64,000 nucleotides of DNA, taken from Synechococcales cyanobacterium GL140_1_metabinner_5_sub. Lineage in GTDB: Bacteria; Cyanobacteriota; Cyanobacteriia; Cyanobacteriales; Chamaesiphonaceae. The stretch is from the NCBI GenBank assembly GCA_025359065.1, contig JANYHM010000043.1, forward strand, positions 1 through 64,000. Direction: 5' to 3'. This document shows positions 37,969 to 46,604 of this stretch, one piece after another. The notes beneath the pieces are model-generated. The model saw only the letters and a list, made by a program, of their open reading frames with translations. It did no database searches and was not told where the DNA came from. The first letter of the stretch is position 1. Each line of letters opens with the position of its first letter. A program made the position numbers and the translations under genes.

Positions 37969-38769
37969 CTACCCAGGCTCTGATCCCGGTTGCTCTTGGT
38001 CTTCTGATCCAAACCAGCTCTGGTGCCAAGCGGCTGCGGCAGCTTTCCCTTGAGATTGGTGTTGACGATGTTTATAGGTACGGCGTAGGTCAGCAACTTT
38101 CGATCGCATCTCATGAATTTGATGGCGCAGTTTGCTCAGCTCCATGTCGGCAAACTCAATTTCGGCTAGTCGCAAAAATATGACGTGAACAGGAATAATC
38201 ATGGTGTTTTCGGGGTCTTCTTTAGATTCTTTTTCTACCAAAACACTCAAAATATTTGGGCGCTTGGCTCCACCGCCATCGCTAATTTCATCAGCTCGCA
38301 CTGCGGCCTCGATTAGTTGACGAGGCACTTGTTGGGGAACCACCCGAGCCTGTTGCAGGAGGTGATTCATTTTTTTGGATAGCCCTGGCAGGGTCAGACT
38401 GATTGCTTCTTCGGTGTTTTGTAACCAGACGCTGAGTTCATGAGGGCTAGGAACCTCGGTGAGAGGCTGTAATTGTCCTAATAAGTCAATGATAGAGTTG
38501 GTGATTGCCCGTCGGAGAGAACGCTGTAAACGCTGCTGTTGACTAGGTTCTAACTCTAAAAACTCCAGGGGGTAACAGCTTGTACAAAGGTGATAACAGG
38601 CTTGAATAGAGTGATGGCGCAGGGCTTTGGCCAAGGCTGTGAGATACCGGCGATAGAGTTGATAAACTTCTTCGCCTAGGTCATGACTGCGATTGGCGAG
38701 TTTTAGTAGATCATTTGCCAAATTTTGGTCGGATTTGACGGCAGCAAACAAATCTGATGAATCATCCAT
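37969..38769 (-). CDS. Conserved cyanobacterial hypothetical protein
   Basis: A 266-residue, largely helical soluble protein. Notable stretches are VYQLYRRYLTALAKALRHHS, a cysteine trio (ACYHLCTSCYPL) and a probable coiled coil near the C-terminus (ELSKLRHQIHEMRSKVADLR). A basic tail rich in His/Gln/Lys (YKHRQHQSQGK) ends it. No enzymatic motif was recognised and no function is assigned. It lies 11 bp downstream of the TPR gene on the same strand, so the two are probably cotranscribed. Confidence 0.72.
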   Translation of the reverse strand: MDDSSDLFAAVKSDQNLANDLLKLANRSHDLGEEVYQLYRRYLTALAKALRHHSIQACYHLCTSCYPLEFLELEPSQQQRLQRSLRRAITNSIIDLLGQLQPLTEVPSPHELSVWLQNTEEAISLTLPGLSKKMNHLLQQARVVPQQVPRQLIEAAVRADEISDGGGAKRPNILSVLVEKESKEDPENTMIIPVHVIFLRLAEIEFADMELSKLRHQIHEMRSKVADLRRTYKHRQHQSQGKAAAAAWHQSWFGSEDQEQPGSEPG

Positions 38770-38780
38770 AGTGTGGGGCG

Positions 38781-39599
38781 CTAGCGCAAATGCAAGAAGT
38801 TATCTAAGGCGGCGATCGAAGCCGGTGGCCAACGGCGGTTGTTTTTTACCCAGTCTAGATCTCTATAGCGACTATCTAGACCCACAGTGGCGATCCAGTT
38901 ACTCTCAGCTTCGCCCTGTTCGCCGTTTTGCCAGAGGGCAGCGGTAAGAGCCGCACGCACGTCGGGGAAGTCACGATACTTGCGCACGATGTTTTTCATC
39001 TGGCGGATCGCTTCGGTGGTTTCACCAAGTTGATACAGGATCAAAGCGTAGTTGGCACGGGCAAAAGCAAAGCCCGGTTCTAGTTCGGTGGCTCGGTAAA
39101 AGTAGGTTTTGGCTTGCTGCCATTCTCCTTTGCCAGCGTGGGCATTGCCCAAATTATTGTAGGCCATTGCGTCTTTGTCATCGATCGAAATTATGTGTTC
39201 ATAATCGGCGATCGCTTTGTCCCACTTCTGCAATCCTTCCCAGGCGGCACCGCGATTCAAATAAGCATCGGGTAGCTGGGGCGCAAGGTCGATCGACTTA
39301 TCAAAGTCGGCTACGGCTTCTATCAGCTTGTGTTGACTAACCCGGGAGTTGCCTCGGTTACTCCAGATCGCTGGATTATCTGGAAACATCTCTAATAGCT
39401 CTGTCCAGTAAGTTTCGGCGGTGGCAAAGTCGCCGCTGTTGGTGGCATTGAAGGCTGAAGTGCGTAGGGTGTCGCCTCGATCAAGTTCAGTATTGGTATA
39501 TATTTTACCCGTTGCTGCTAATTCGGTAGCATCAGCCAGCTCTGGCCAACCCCAGCACAGTATTAAAGCAAGGGCAATACCCCAGAAGCGACGCAGCAT
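38781..39599 (-). CDS. Secreted or lumenal TPR-repeat protein
   Basis: A 272-residue protein with an N-terminal signal peptide (residues 1-25, FWGIALALILCWGWPELADA). At least four TPR units follow: TAETYWTELLEMFPDNPAIW, VADFDKSIDLAPQLPDAYLN, IADYEHIISIDDKDAMAYNN and KTYFYRATELEPGFAFARAN. The repeat consensus (aromatic/Pro at the helix ends) is clear. TPR proteins mediate protein contacts; lumenal or periplasmic members often assist complex assembly. No specific partner can be read. Confidence 0.87.
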   Translation of the reverse strand: MLRRFWGIALALILCWGWPELADATELAATGKIYTNTELDRGDTLRTSAFNATNSGDFATAETYWTELLEMFPDNPAIWSNRGNSRVSQHKLIEAVADFDKSIDLAPQLPDAYLNRGAAWEGLQKWDKAIADYEHIISIDDKDAMAYNNLGNAHAGKGEWQQAKTYFYRATELEPGFAFARANYALILYQLGETTEAIRQMKNIVRKYRDFPDVRAALTAALWQNGEQGEAESNWIATVGLDSRYRDLDWVKNNRRWPPASIAALDNFLHLR

Positions 39600-39767
39600 A
39601 GCAATTTATAGATGTCAAAATTATATTCTCAGCCATTCTAACGAACTTATGAGCTTTGCCCAACAAGTCAGCCAAGTTTTGCCAATATGCACTGTTGACT
39701 AATCGCTAAACAGATCCATCTACTCAATCCCGGCGTATAACCTAGTAATTACCACTGTAGAAACACC

Positions 39768-40292
39768 ATGTTCCGATATTTTTTGTTTAGCCTGAGCCTT
39801 GCTGGCTCAATTGCTCATACTATGTTGAATGCTATGCCAGCTATGGCTCAGTCAGCTTTGCCGATCGAAAGCTTTCAGTCTCCCAACAGCTATATCGGTA
39901 TTGGTGGGGCGATCGGCATAAACGGCAACACCACGTCTCTAGGCAGTGGCGGACTCACTGTTGTCAGCAAACTGCGCTTCACCGACAACCTCTCTTTACA
40001 TGATGCGACCGTGCTATTTGGTCGAGAGGCTGCTACTTCGATGATTATTTTGAGTGCAGATTTTCCGATTCGCAATAGTAAAGGTCAGATGATCGCCGCA
40101 CCTTTTATCGGTGGCGGCGCACAACTGCGCTATGCCGATGGTTTATTTGTTAGTCCAGCAATTTCTGGCGGTGTGGATATTCCCATGTCCAATAATTTCA
40201 CTGGTACGGTGCGACTCAATGCGGGCTTTCCTTCTAGCCGGAGTGCCGATGTAGGTCTGATAATTGGTGCTGGCTACAGCTTTGGTCGATAA
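39768..40292 (+). CDS. Predicted outer-membrane beta-barrel-like secreted protein
   Basis: A 174-residue protein with a signal peptide (about 1-27, cleavage near AMA-QSAL). The mature part is Gly-rich with alternating hydrophobic/polar strands (YIGIGGAIGINGNT, LTVVSKLRFTDNLSL, AAPFIGGGAQLRYADG, VGLIIGAGYSFGR). The pattern suggests a small beta barrel: repeated glycine-rich strands and a C-terminal amphipathic strand with an aromatic near the end. The exact family is unrecognised. Confidence 0.7.
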   Translation: MFRYFLFSLSLAGSIAHTMLNAMPAMAQSALPIESFQSPNSYIGIGGAIGINGNTTSLGSGGLTVVSKLRFTDNLSLHDATVLFGREAATSMIILSADFPIRNSKGQMIAAPFIGGGAQLRYADGLFVSPAISGGVDIPMSNNFTGTVRLNAGFPSSRSADVGLIIGAGYSFGR

Positions 40293-40399
40293 GATAGTTC
40301 TGGAAGACAACTGAACATATTGTCTGACGTATGGCGAGGGATTGTGTCAAAAAGCCCGTCCCGTAATATCATTTGGGGGATTGCCTTCAAGAATTTTCT

Positions 40400-41914
40400 A
40401 TGTCCTTCCCCCGTTCCGCTGGTGTACTGCTGCATCCTACTTCTTTACCTAGTCCTTATGGAGTGGGTGATTTGGGCGATGGTGCCTATAAATTTATTGA
40501 CTTTTTGCAGCGTACTAAGCAGAGCTATTGGCAGACATTGCCTTTAGGACCCACTGGCTACGGAAATTCGCCTTACCTGTGCTATTCGGCGCTGGCCGGG
40601 AATCCTTTGTTAATAAGCCCTGATAAATTGGTGTCTGAGGGGTGGCTGAAAGCAGCAGATTTAGAAAAATTCAAAGATTTTTCGTTAGATAAAGTGGATT
40701 TCGATCGGGTGATTGAAGCTAAAATCGAGATTTTAGATGGGGCCTGCCGAAATTTTCGCAGTCACGGAACTGCCGTGCAAGAACAAGAATTTCATGCTTT
40801 TACTGAGCGAGAATCAGCTTGGTTGCCAGATTATGCCTTGTTTATGGCGGTGCATGAACATTGCCAAGATACTCCCTGGTATGAGTGGCCAAAGGATATT
40901 GCTCTGCGCAAAAAAGCAGCGATCGATAGCTATAGTGAATTGTTGGTCGATCGAGTTTATTACTTTCAGTTTGTGCAGTTTGCTTTTCAGCGCCAGTGGC
41001 TGAAGCTGAAAGATTATGCTAACAAGGCCGGGATTAAAATCATTGGCGATATTCCTATCTATGTTGCTCACGACAGCGCTGATGTATGGGCAAACCCTGA
41101 AAGCTTTCAGCTCGATGCCGAGACAGGCTTGGTTGCGCAGATGGCCGGGGTGCCGCCAGATTATTTTAGTGAGACTGGTCAGCTTTGGGGCAACCCGGTG
41201 TACAACTGGGAGCATTTGCAAAAAACTCAGTATGCTTGGTGGGTTGGGCGATTTAGGGCGTTGTTAAAGCTGGTGGATATCATTCGGATTGATCATTTCC
41301 GAGGGTTTGAGGCTTATTGGTCGGTGCCTCAGGGTGAACTGACGGCGATCGATGGTACTTGGATAACAGCACCGGGCATGGAGTTTTTTGAGGTGTTGGA
41401 GCAACAGCTTGGAGAATTACCAATTTTGGCGGAAGATTTGGGAGTAATTACGCCAGAGGTAGAAGAACTGCGGGATAAGTTTGAGTTTCCGGGGATGAAG
41501 GTGTTACAGTTTGCTTTTGGCTCAGATAATGCCAATGGCTTTTTGCCATTTAACTATAGTCGGAATTTTGTGGTGTACACCGGTACTCATGACAATGATA
41601 CGACAGTAGGCTGGTTTAATCAGACTGAGAGCTATGAGCGCGATCGGGTGCTGCGCTACTTGGGGGGCATTTCTAGTGAGGGAATTCATTGGGATCTGAT
41701 CCGAATGGCTTTTAGTTCGATCGCGAATCAGGCAATTATTCCAATGCAAGATATTTTGGGTTTAGATGGTGCTTCCCGAATGAATTTTCCGGGAACGATC
41801 GAGGGAAACTGGCAGTGGCGTTATCACGACGATCAGCTTACACCAGAAATTGAAAAGCAGCTATTAAGCATGACACAGACTTTTGGCCGACAGATATTGC
41901 AGCCTGATATTTAA
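40400..41914 (+). CDS. malQ: 4-alpha-glucanotransferase (amylomaltase)
   Basis: A GH77 amylomaltase of 504 residues from ATG 40400 (MSFPRSAGVLLHPTSLPSPY, the family N-terminus). The TTG frame from 40373 is less likely. It transfers alpha-1,4-glucan segments in glycogen/maltodextrin metabolism. The nucleophile Asp lies in IIRIDHFRGFEAYW, the acid/base Glu in ILAEDLGVITPEV, and the stabilising Asp in TGTHDNDTTVGWF. The GPTGYGNSPY substrate-loop motif is present. It is monocistronic with intergenic DNA on both sides. Confidence 0.96.
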   Translation: MSFPRSAGVLLHPTSLPSPYGVGDLGDGAYKFIDFLQRTKQSYWQTLPLGPTGYGNSPYLCYSALAGNPLLISPDKLVSEGWLKAADLEKFKDFSLDKVDFDRVIEAKIEILDGACRNFRSHGTAVQEQEFHAFTERESAWLPDYALFMAVHEHCQDTPWYEWPKDIALRKKAAIDSYSELLVDRVYYFQFVQFAFQRQWLKLKDYANKAGIKIIGDIPIYVAHDSADVWANPESFQLDAETGLVAQMAGVPPDYFSETGQLWGNPVYNWEHLQKTQYAWWVGRFRALLKLVDIIRIDHFRGFEAYWSVPQGELTAIDGTWITAPGMEFFEVLEQQLGELPILAEDLGVITPEVEELRDKFEFPGMKVLQFAFGSDNANGFLPFNYSRNFVVYTGTHDNDTTVGWFNQTESYERDRVLRYLGGISSEGIHWDLIRMAFSSIANQAIIPMQDILGLDGASRMNFPGTIEGNWQWRYHDDQLTPEIEKQLLSMTQTFGRQILQPDI

Positions 41915-41974
41915 CTCCTTAAAGTAGACTCAGGTTATCGACTTCTCCAGGTACTCTGGCGGTGCGGCGGAATG

Positions 41975-42262
41975 TTATAGATGCTCCCGATAAAACCGTT
42001 CGATCGCCCCAATGGCAGCATATAGCGGCGAATCTGGTGGCTCTAGCCATTCAGTAACCCCTCGGGATAATCCTAACGTCACCACTCCTTGAGATGGCTC
42101 AAGCTGACCAGCAGAAGCAGTAGCTTTGATCTTTATCAGGAATTGTAATGTTCTATCTAAATCTTCTGGAGAGTTACTGGTCGTACCCGTAGACTGCATC
42201 TCAGTTACCATGGCTAGGGCTTCATCAATTAATGCGATGAATGGGGCTATTTTGTCTTCCAT
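41975..42262 (-). CDS. Small conserved hypothetical protein
   Basis: A 95-residue protein with helical ends (DKIAPFIALIDEALAMVTEM; SPLYAAIGAIERFYREHL) and a middle Ser/Thr-rich loop. The TASAGQLEPSQGVVTLGLSR stretch contains a possible beta hairpin. It looks like a genuine soluble protein, but I do not recognise a family. A strong 11-bp hairpin lies upstream, between it and the secreted protein gene at 42363. Confidence 0.6.
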   Translation of the reverse strand: MEDKIAPFIALIDEALAMVTEMQSTGTTSNSPEDLDRTLQFLIKIKATASAGQLEPSQGVVTLGLSRGVTEWLEPPDSPLYAAIGAIERFYREHL

Positions 42263-42305
42263 AATGTGGCTTGGCGTTGCAAGTTAGTTGGTTTTTAGCT
42301 TTTGA

Positions 42306-42331
42306 GTGGGAGTACGATACCGTACTCCCAC
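42306..42331. terminator. Perfect 11-bp hairpin
   Basis: GTGGGAGTACG (42306-42316) pairs perfectly with CGTACTCCCAC (42321-42331) around a 4-nt loop (ATAC). It lies about 30 bp downstream of the minus-strand secreted-protein gene and may end its transcript, although no T-run follows. Confidence 0.55.
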
Positions 42332-42362
42332 AACAATATTATGACGGATTTAATTCACAATT

Positions 42363-42881
42363 TTAAGGGCAGGTAAATGTCTGTACTGTTAAATTCTGAC
42401 CGGCTGACCATGTGAAACTATCCGGACTGGCAATAACGGTTTGCTGTCCGCTTCCTGGGTAACAAGTGGAAGGTGCTTGAGGCGCAGCATTGCCTTGAAC
42501 CGTTGCAGTTCCGACAGGTAGTATTACAGACGTTATTTTAGTGGCTTTATTCCCCCAATCCTGACGGAGTGCCAGCTTTTGGATGGCATCTACATTCGTA
42601 GTATATTTGTTGGTACTGATATAAATACCGCTTTTCTTAGTTTCATCTGAATAGTAACGATAAAAAGTTGTTGCATTAGTTAGTTTAACCAATGTACATT
42701 TTTCACCCGTAAAAGATTGGGCTACTTCAGCCGATTTGGTTGCTAAAATCCCAATCGACTCTAATGTGGTCTGACATGCTGATTTTGCTTGTGCTCTAGC
42801 ACCTGGAACATTTAAGCTATTCATCGGTAGGATGGCTCCTACTAGCACTGCTGCGATTACCCATGGTTTAGTTTGATACAT
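42363..42881 (-). CDS. Secreted hypothetical protein, possibly toxin-like fold
   Basis: A 172-residue protein with a signal peptide (about 1-30, VIAAVLVGAILPMNSLNVPG, cleavage near ARA-QAK). The mature part reads TFYRYYSDETKKSGIYIST, then LALRQDWGNKATKI, SVILPVGTATVQGNAAPQ and GSGQQTVIAS. The series (aromatic-Arg start, a Gly-Ile-Tyr strand, an N/G-rich turn, a Val-Gly-x-Ala strand, then a GxGQQ loop) resembles small ADP-ribosyl/TNT-like toxin domains. This is pattern recognition only. Cysteines at C36, C62 and near the C-terminus may form disulfides. It is AT-richer than its neighbours. Confidence 0.65.
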   Translation of the reverse strand: MYQTKPWVIAAVLVGAILPMNSLNVPGARAQAKSACQTTLESIGILATKSAEVAQSFTGEKCTLVKLTNATTFYRYYSDETKKSGIYISTNKYTTNVDAIQKLALRQDWGNKATKITSVILPVGTATVQGNAAPQAPSTCYPGSGQQTVIASPDSFTWSAGQNLTVQTFTCP

Positions 42882-43083
42882 TATCGGTTTAAAATGAATT
42901 TTATAGCGGTTAACTTACGCCAGTATAATACATAAGAAGCTTTGAAAAGTCAAGTTTCATCCACAACTTCTTCCTTTTGTCCTATCCCGATTCAGCAACA
43001 CCGTGCAACGTTTCGATTGGCTTTTGACCAAGGGATAGCTACGACAATATTAATTTTAGTGATCAATCCTCTCATTCCTATGC

Positions 43084-43578
43084 CTAAGCAGGAATAAACT
43101 TCATAGATATGCCATTCATACAGTAGCGCAAGCCGGTTGGTCTGGGGCCATCCTCAAAAACATGTCCCAAGTGACCACCACAGCGACGACAATGTACTTC
43201 TGTGCGCTTCATCATGAGCGTGCCGTCTACCGAAGTGCCGATCGCGTTAGGAATTGGGTCATAAAAACTTGGCCAGCCAGTGCCACTATTAAACTTGGTA
43301 TCTGCAACAAACAGTGGCAAATCACAGCCAGCGCAAGCAAAAGTGCCTTTGCCATATTCTTTATCTAAAACGCTGGTGCCCGGTCTTTCGGTGCCATGGT
43401 TGCGCAGCACGTTAAACTGCTCTGGGGTAAGGATCTTACGCCATTCCTCTTCAGTTTTATTAATTTCAAACGATTCTGGTGTAGTTGTCATGGTTGAGGG
43501 TTTCCGTAATAAAAAATAGGCTCCGCCAGCGGCACTAGCTAATACTACCGCAGCCGATAATAAAGTTCGTCTTTCCAT
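43084..43578 (-). CDS. msrB: Peptide-methionine (R)-S-oxide reductase
   Basis: An MsrB that repairs methionine-R-sulfoxide. From ATG 43578 the protein begins MERRTLLSAAVVLASAAGGA, a twin-arginine-like/hydrophobic leader, suggesting an extracytoplasmic or thylakoid-lumen form. Zinc-binding cysteines occur in FACAGCDLPLF and HCRRCGGHLGHVFEDGP. The active-site cysteine is in LRYCMNGISMKF, where relatives usually have CINS. The frame extends upstream to 43593, but MDIIW looks non-native. Confidence 0.92.
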   Translation of the reverse strand: MERRTLLSAAVVLASAAGGAYFLLRKPSTMTTTPESFEINKTEEEWRKILTPEQFNVLRNHGTERPGTSVLDKEYGKGTFACAGCDLPLFVADTKFNSGTGWPSFYDPIPNAIGTSVDGTLMMKRTEVHCRRCGGHLGHVFEDGPRPTGLRYCMNGISMKFIPA

Positions 43579-43711
43579 CCAGATTATATCCAAAATGTTT
43601 CTAGTACAGATTTGATGAAAAAAGGCAGTACTTCTAAACAGTCTAGCAACTATTCACAAAAGGAACCTCTCAAACCTTGATCGATCGAGATCATCACGTT
43701 AGACTGAAACT

Positions 43712-44473
43712 ATGAACGTATTTGAAATTTGCCAGAACACCCACCTAGAGAGAGTTAGCGATGGCATCGTCGCACCAATTCTCAGTAATATTGCATCGTC
43801 CGGGCGGCTACTAGTGCTAGTGTGGCCGCAGTTGGGCGACTTCGATAGTTTGGAGTATGCTTGGTGGTTGCAGCAGGAACCAGAGCTATTAAAAGATGTC
43901 ACGGTGATAGCTGTGGGCATTGGCGATCGAGCGTCGGGCAAAAAATTCTGTGGTTTTACTGGGTTTGCAGCCGATCGACTGTATATGACTTCAGAACCCA
44001 AGCTCCATCGACAGTTAGGGCTTTATTCTGGTTTGACTCTAAAGTTACCAAGACTTTCGGCGGCGCAGAATGCTTGGCTGAATTTGATGGTGATGTGTAC
44101 AGGTGTTGGGAGTCCAGGAACTTTGAAAGAAGTATTTAGAGGATACAAAGGCGATCGGCAGGCTCCTCAGCTTATTAAACCTCAAGAAACTGTCAAAGCT
44201 GCGCCTTTGCCACCAATTCAAGGATCATTTTTTGATGTAGCAGGCAGTGGATTTCAACGTCCTTTTGAGTTGGCGACCCTCAGATTGCGGAATATGACTG
44301 AGGTGCTAAGCAATTGGCAAACCTATGTTCCTGACGGTGCTTATTTAACTCAGCGGGGTGGAACTTTTTTGTTTAATGCCCAGGGTGAATTACTTTACAA
44401 GCACTGCGATCAAGGTATTCTAGGGTTTGCTGCAAATATGAGTAGACCATTATCATTTTTAGATGCTGAATAA
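43712..44473 (+). CDS. Peroxiredoxin-like (AhpC/TSA, PRXL2-type) protein lacking the CxxC
   Basis: A 253-residue thioredoxin-fold protein resembling AAED1/PRXL2 proteins of cyanobacteria and plastids. The first strand-loop RLLVLVWPQLGDFDSLEYAW is where a peroxidatic Cys would sit, but no cysteine is present there. Later GTFLFNAQGELLYKH corresponds to the C-terminal strands. It therefore probably has a structural or atypical redox role. Orthologues often keep this Cys-less form, as far as I recall. It is divergent from msrB, with 133 bp between starts. Confidence 0.68.
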   Translation: MNVFEICQNTHLERVSDGIVAPILSNIASSGRLLVLVWPQLGDFDSLEYAWWLQQEPELLKDVTVIAVGIGDRASGKKFCGFTGFAADRLYMTSEPKLHRQLGLYSGLTLKLPRLSAAQNAWLNLMVMCTGVGSPGTLKEVFRGYKGDRQAPQLIKPQETVKAAPLPPIQGSFFDVAGSGFQRPFELATLRLRNMTEVLSNWQTYVPDGAYLTQRGGTFLFNAQGELLYKHCDQGILGFAANMSRPLSFLDAE

Positions 44474-44483
44474 AATAGAAGCC

Positions 44484-45131
44484 TCAAATTGATAGGTAGG
44501 TTTTAGCTAAAATCGCTGCCTGGGTTCGATCGCGTAAATTCAGCCGACTCAACAAATTAGTTACATGATTTTTCACTGTACCTTCCGAAATATATAGCTG
44601 CTGGGCAATTTCCTTATTATTGGCACCTGCCGCAATCAGTTTCAATACCTCCAACTCACGGGGAGTAAGCTCCTGTAATTCTACCGGCAAAACCACCTCA
44701 GCTTCATCGACTTTTCTGGCCATCACCTTAGCCATCATCCCCGGAGCCAAGTGGGTATAACCTCGATCAACTGCCCGGATAGCTGCTGCAATTTCTTCCG
44801 AAGGCGTGTCTTTTAACAAGTATCCCTTCGCCCCATGCCCGATCGCCGTAGACACATAAGTATCATCATCAAAAGTAGTTAAAATCAAAATATTCACCTC
44901 TGGAAAACGCTGACAGATTTCCCTCGTGGCTATTACCCCATCCATCACCGGCATCCGAATATCCATCAGCACCACATTGGGCTTCAGTTCTTGCACCAAA
45001 TCTATGGCTACTTGGCCATTTTCGGCTTCTCCTACAATCTGTAAATCAGCTTCTAGTTCCAGCAGTGCCTTTAAGCCCTGACGAATCAAATTTTGGTCGT
45101 CTACCAATAAGATGTTAATCATGTCGGTCAT
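44484..45131 (-). CDS. NarL/LuxR-family response regulator
   Basis: A two-component response regulator of 215 residues from ATG 45131 (MTDMINILLVDDQ), which lies 2 nt after the kinase stop. The longer frame to 45194 overlaps the kinase. The receiver has the DD pair in LLVDDQN, phospho-acceptor Asp57 (VVLMDIRMPV) and the conserved Lys in KGYLLKD. The C-terminal LuxR HTH is LTPRELEVLKLIAAGANNKE followed by IAQQLYISEGTVKNHV. It is cotranscribed with its kinase and probably acts on the divergent LTxxQ gene; the latter is inference. Confidence 0.93.
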   Translation of the reverse strand: MTDMINILLVDDQNLIRQGLKALLELEADLQIVGEAENGQVAIDLVQELKPNVVLMDIRMPVMDGVIATREICQRFPEVNILILTTFDDDTYVSTAIGHGAKGYLLKDTPSEEIAAAIRAVDRGYTHLAPGMMAKVMARKVDEAEVVLPVELQELTPRELEVLKLIAAGANNKEIAQQLYISEGTVKNHVTNLLSRLNLRDRTQAAILAKTYLSI

Positions 45132-45133
45132 TA

Positions 45134-46357
45134 CTATTCCCCAAGTTCTAAAATTTGATCCCCCGTAACCGGAATAATCGCCACAATTTGGCAACCCTGC
45201 TGGGGCTCACTAACAATTGCAAACCTGCCATGTAAAGATAGTACTCGTTCTCGCATCCCTTGCAAGCCAAAGCCGCTCACATTGTTGGTCAGAATAAAAC
45301 CCTGGCCATTATCAATGATCCGCAGCTCTAGCTCTGTGGGTCGGTGATAGATTTCAATCCGTACCTCACTCGCTTCAGCATACTTACTAATATTAGTCAG
45401 CGCCTCTTGGACAATCCGATAGATGGTGGTGGCTATTGGTTGGGGAATATGGGGCAGGGCATCTAAATGACACAGTGGTTTGAGGTTGTTGGAAAACTCA
45501 AATTCAGCAGCCAATTTTTGGATAGCCGTAGGCAAATCTTGGTTTTGTAAAGGGTCAGAGCGCATCGTCGATACTGACTGACGCACATCATTGAGGGCGA
45601 TCGAACCGAGTCTTTTGGCTTCGGCCAATACTTCCCGCGATTTTTCGGGTTTTACCTGAGAGAGTTTAAGCGCCATTTCTAAATGCAGATTCAGGGCTGT
45701 TAAAGAATGCCCCAAAGAATCATGAATTTCGCGGGCGATGCGGTTGCGCTCTTGTAAACTGCCCATTTCTTGGGCTTTGAGAGCATAGTTACGAATCCGC
45801 TGGTTGGCTAGTGCTAGTTCTTCTTTGGCTTGTTTTTCAGCCACTATGCGATCGACCAACAACTGTAAGCTGAGCAAAATGCCCCCAAACATAAACACAA
45901 AGCCCCATTTAAAATCGTCTCGTCTGCCAGGCGGAAATGGCCGCGCAGACTGAGAAGCCGCTCTGTCCCCCCGAAACCCAGGGCGTGGCGATGAATTCAC
46001 TGTAATTATCGACAAGGCAAATATACTCGCTAAAATCCATAATCGATACTGTCGTCCCAGAATTAGATAGCTACGAAACATCACCACAATATACAGCAGC
46101 CCAAAAAATGGATTCTTGCCGATCAAGATCACTACAGAAATAAGAATTACCTGGGCAATAATATAAGCGAATTTAAATAGCAGCTTGCTAGTGGTAGGCA
46201 AGCGCAGTCCCATGACTGCCAACAAGACTAAAATTCCAATATTCAGCCAAACTGGTTGAGCCGACGCATCTAATCGATGGGGAGCGACCTCCCAAACCAT
46301 TACTCCCGCGAAAAAAATCCACTCAATGTATAGCAATAACCGTAGGGGATGACGCAT
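45134..46357 (-). CDS. Sensor histidine kinase, HisKA_3 (NarX/LiaS-like)
   Basis: A 407-residue membrane sensor kinase. The N-terminal about 170 residues contain five to six hydrophobic helices (WLNIGILVLLAVMG, IIAQVILISVVILIG, LLYIVVMFRSYLIL, GFVFMFGGILLSLQLL), with a polar loop at 121-150. The HisKA_3 dimerisation motif REIHDSLGHSLT places the phospho-accepting His at 212. The HATPase_c region has IVQEALTNISKYAEAS (N box) and DNGQGF plus GLQGMRERV (G boxes). There is no separate periplasmic sensory domain, so it probably senses within the membrane. Confidence 0.93.
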   Translation of the reverse strand: MRHPLRLLLYIEWIFFAGVMVWEVAPHRLDASAQPVWLNIGILVLLAVMGLRLPTTSKLLFKFAYIIAQVILISVVILIGKNPFFGLLYIVVMFRSYLILGRQYRLWILASIFALSIITVNSSPRPGFRGDRAASQSARPFPPGRRDDFKWGFVFMFGGILLSLQLLVDRIVAEKQAKEELALANQRIRNYALKAQEMGSLQERNRIAREIHDSLGHSLTALNLHLEMALKLSQVKPEKSREVLAEAKRLGSIALNDVRQSVSTMRSDPLQNQDLPTAIQKLAAEFEFSNNLKPLCHLDALPHIPQPIATTIYRIVQEALTNISKYAEASEVRIEIYHRPTELELRIIDNGQGFILTNNVSGFGLQGMRERVLSLHGRFAIVSEPQQGCQIVAIIPVTGDQILELGE

Positions 46358-46604
46358 AACAGACCTGATTGATCATTAATGATAACTTTACTTCGGATTC
46401 TCTCCACAGGAGATAAGGCGATTTGATGCAGGATGACTCTTTCACCATAGCTTTGTTTGGTTGGGATAGAGCATTACTTTAGTCATACTTTATAGAACAA
46501 GTTGAGGAGTTCGATCGTGACTTTTGCTGGATGTGGATCAATGGGAAAAATTTATATGATGGCAACATCGAAATCAAACACACCCCAAGCCACCAGGTCT
46601 TAAC

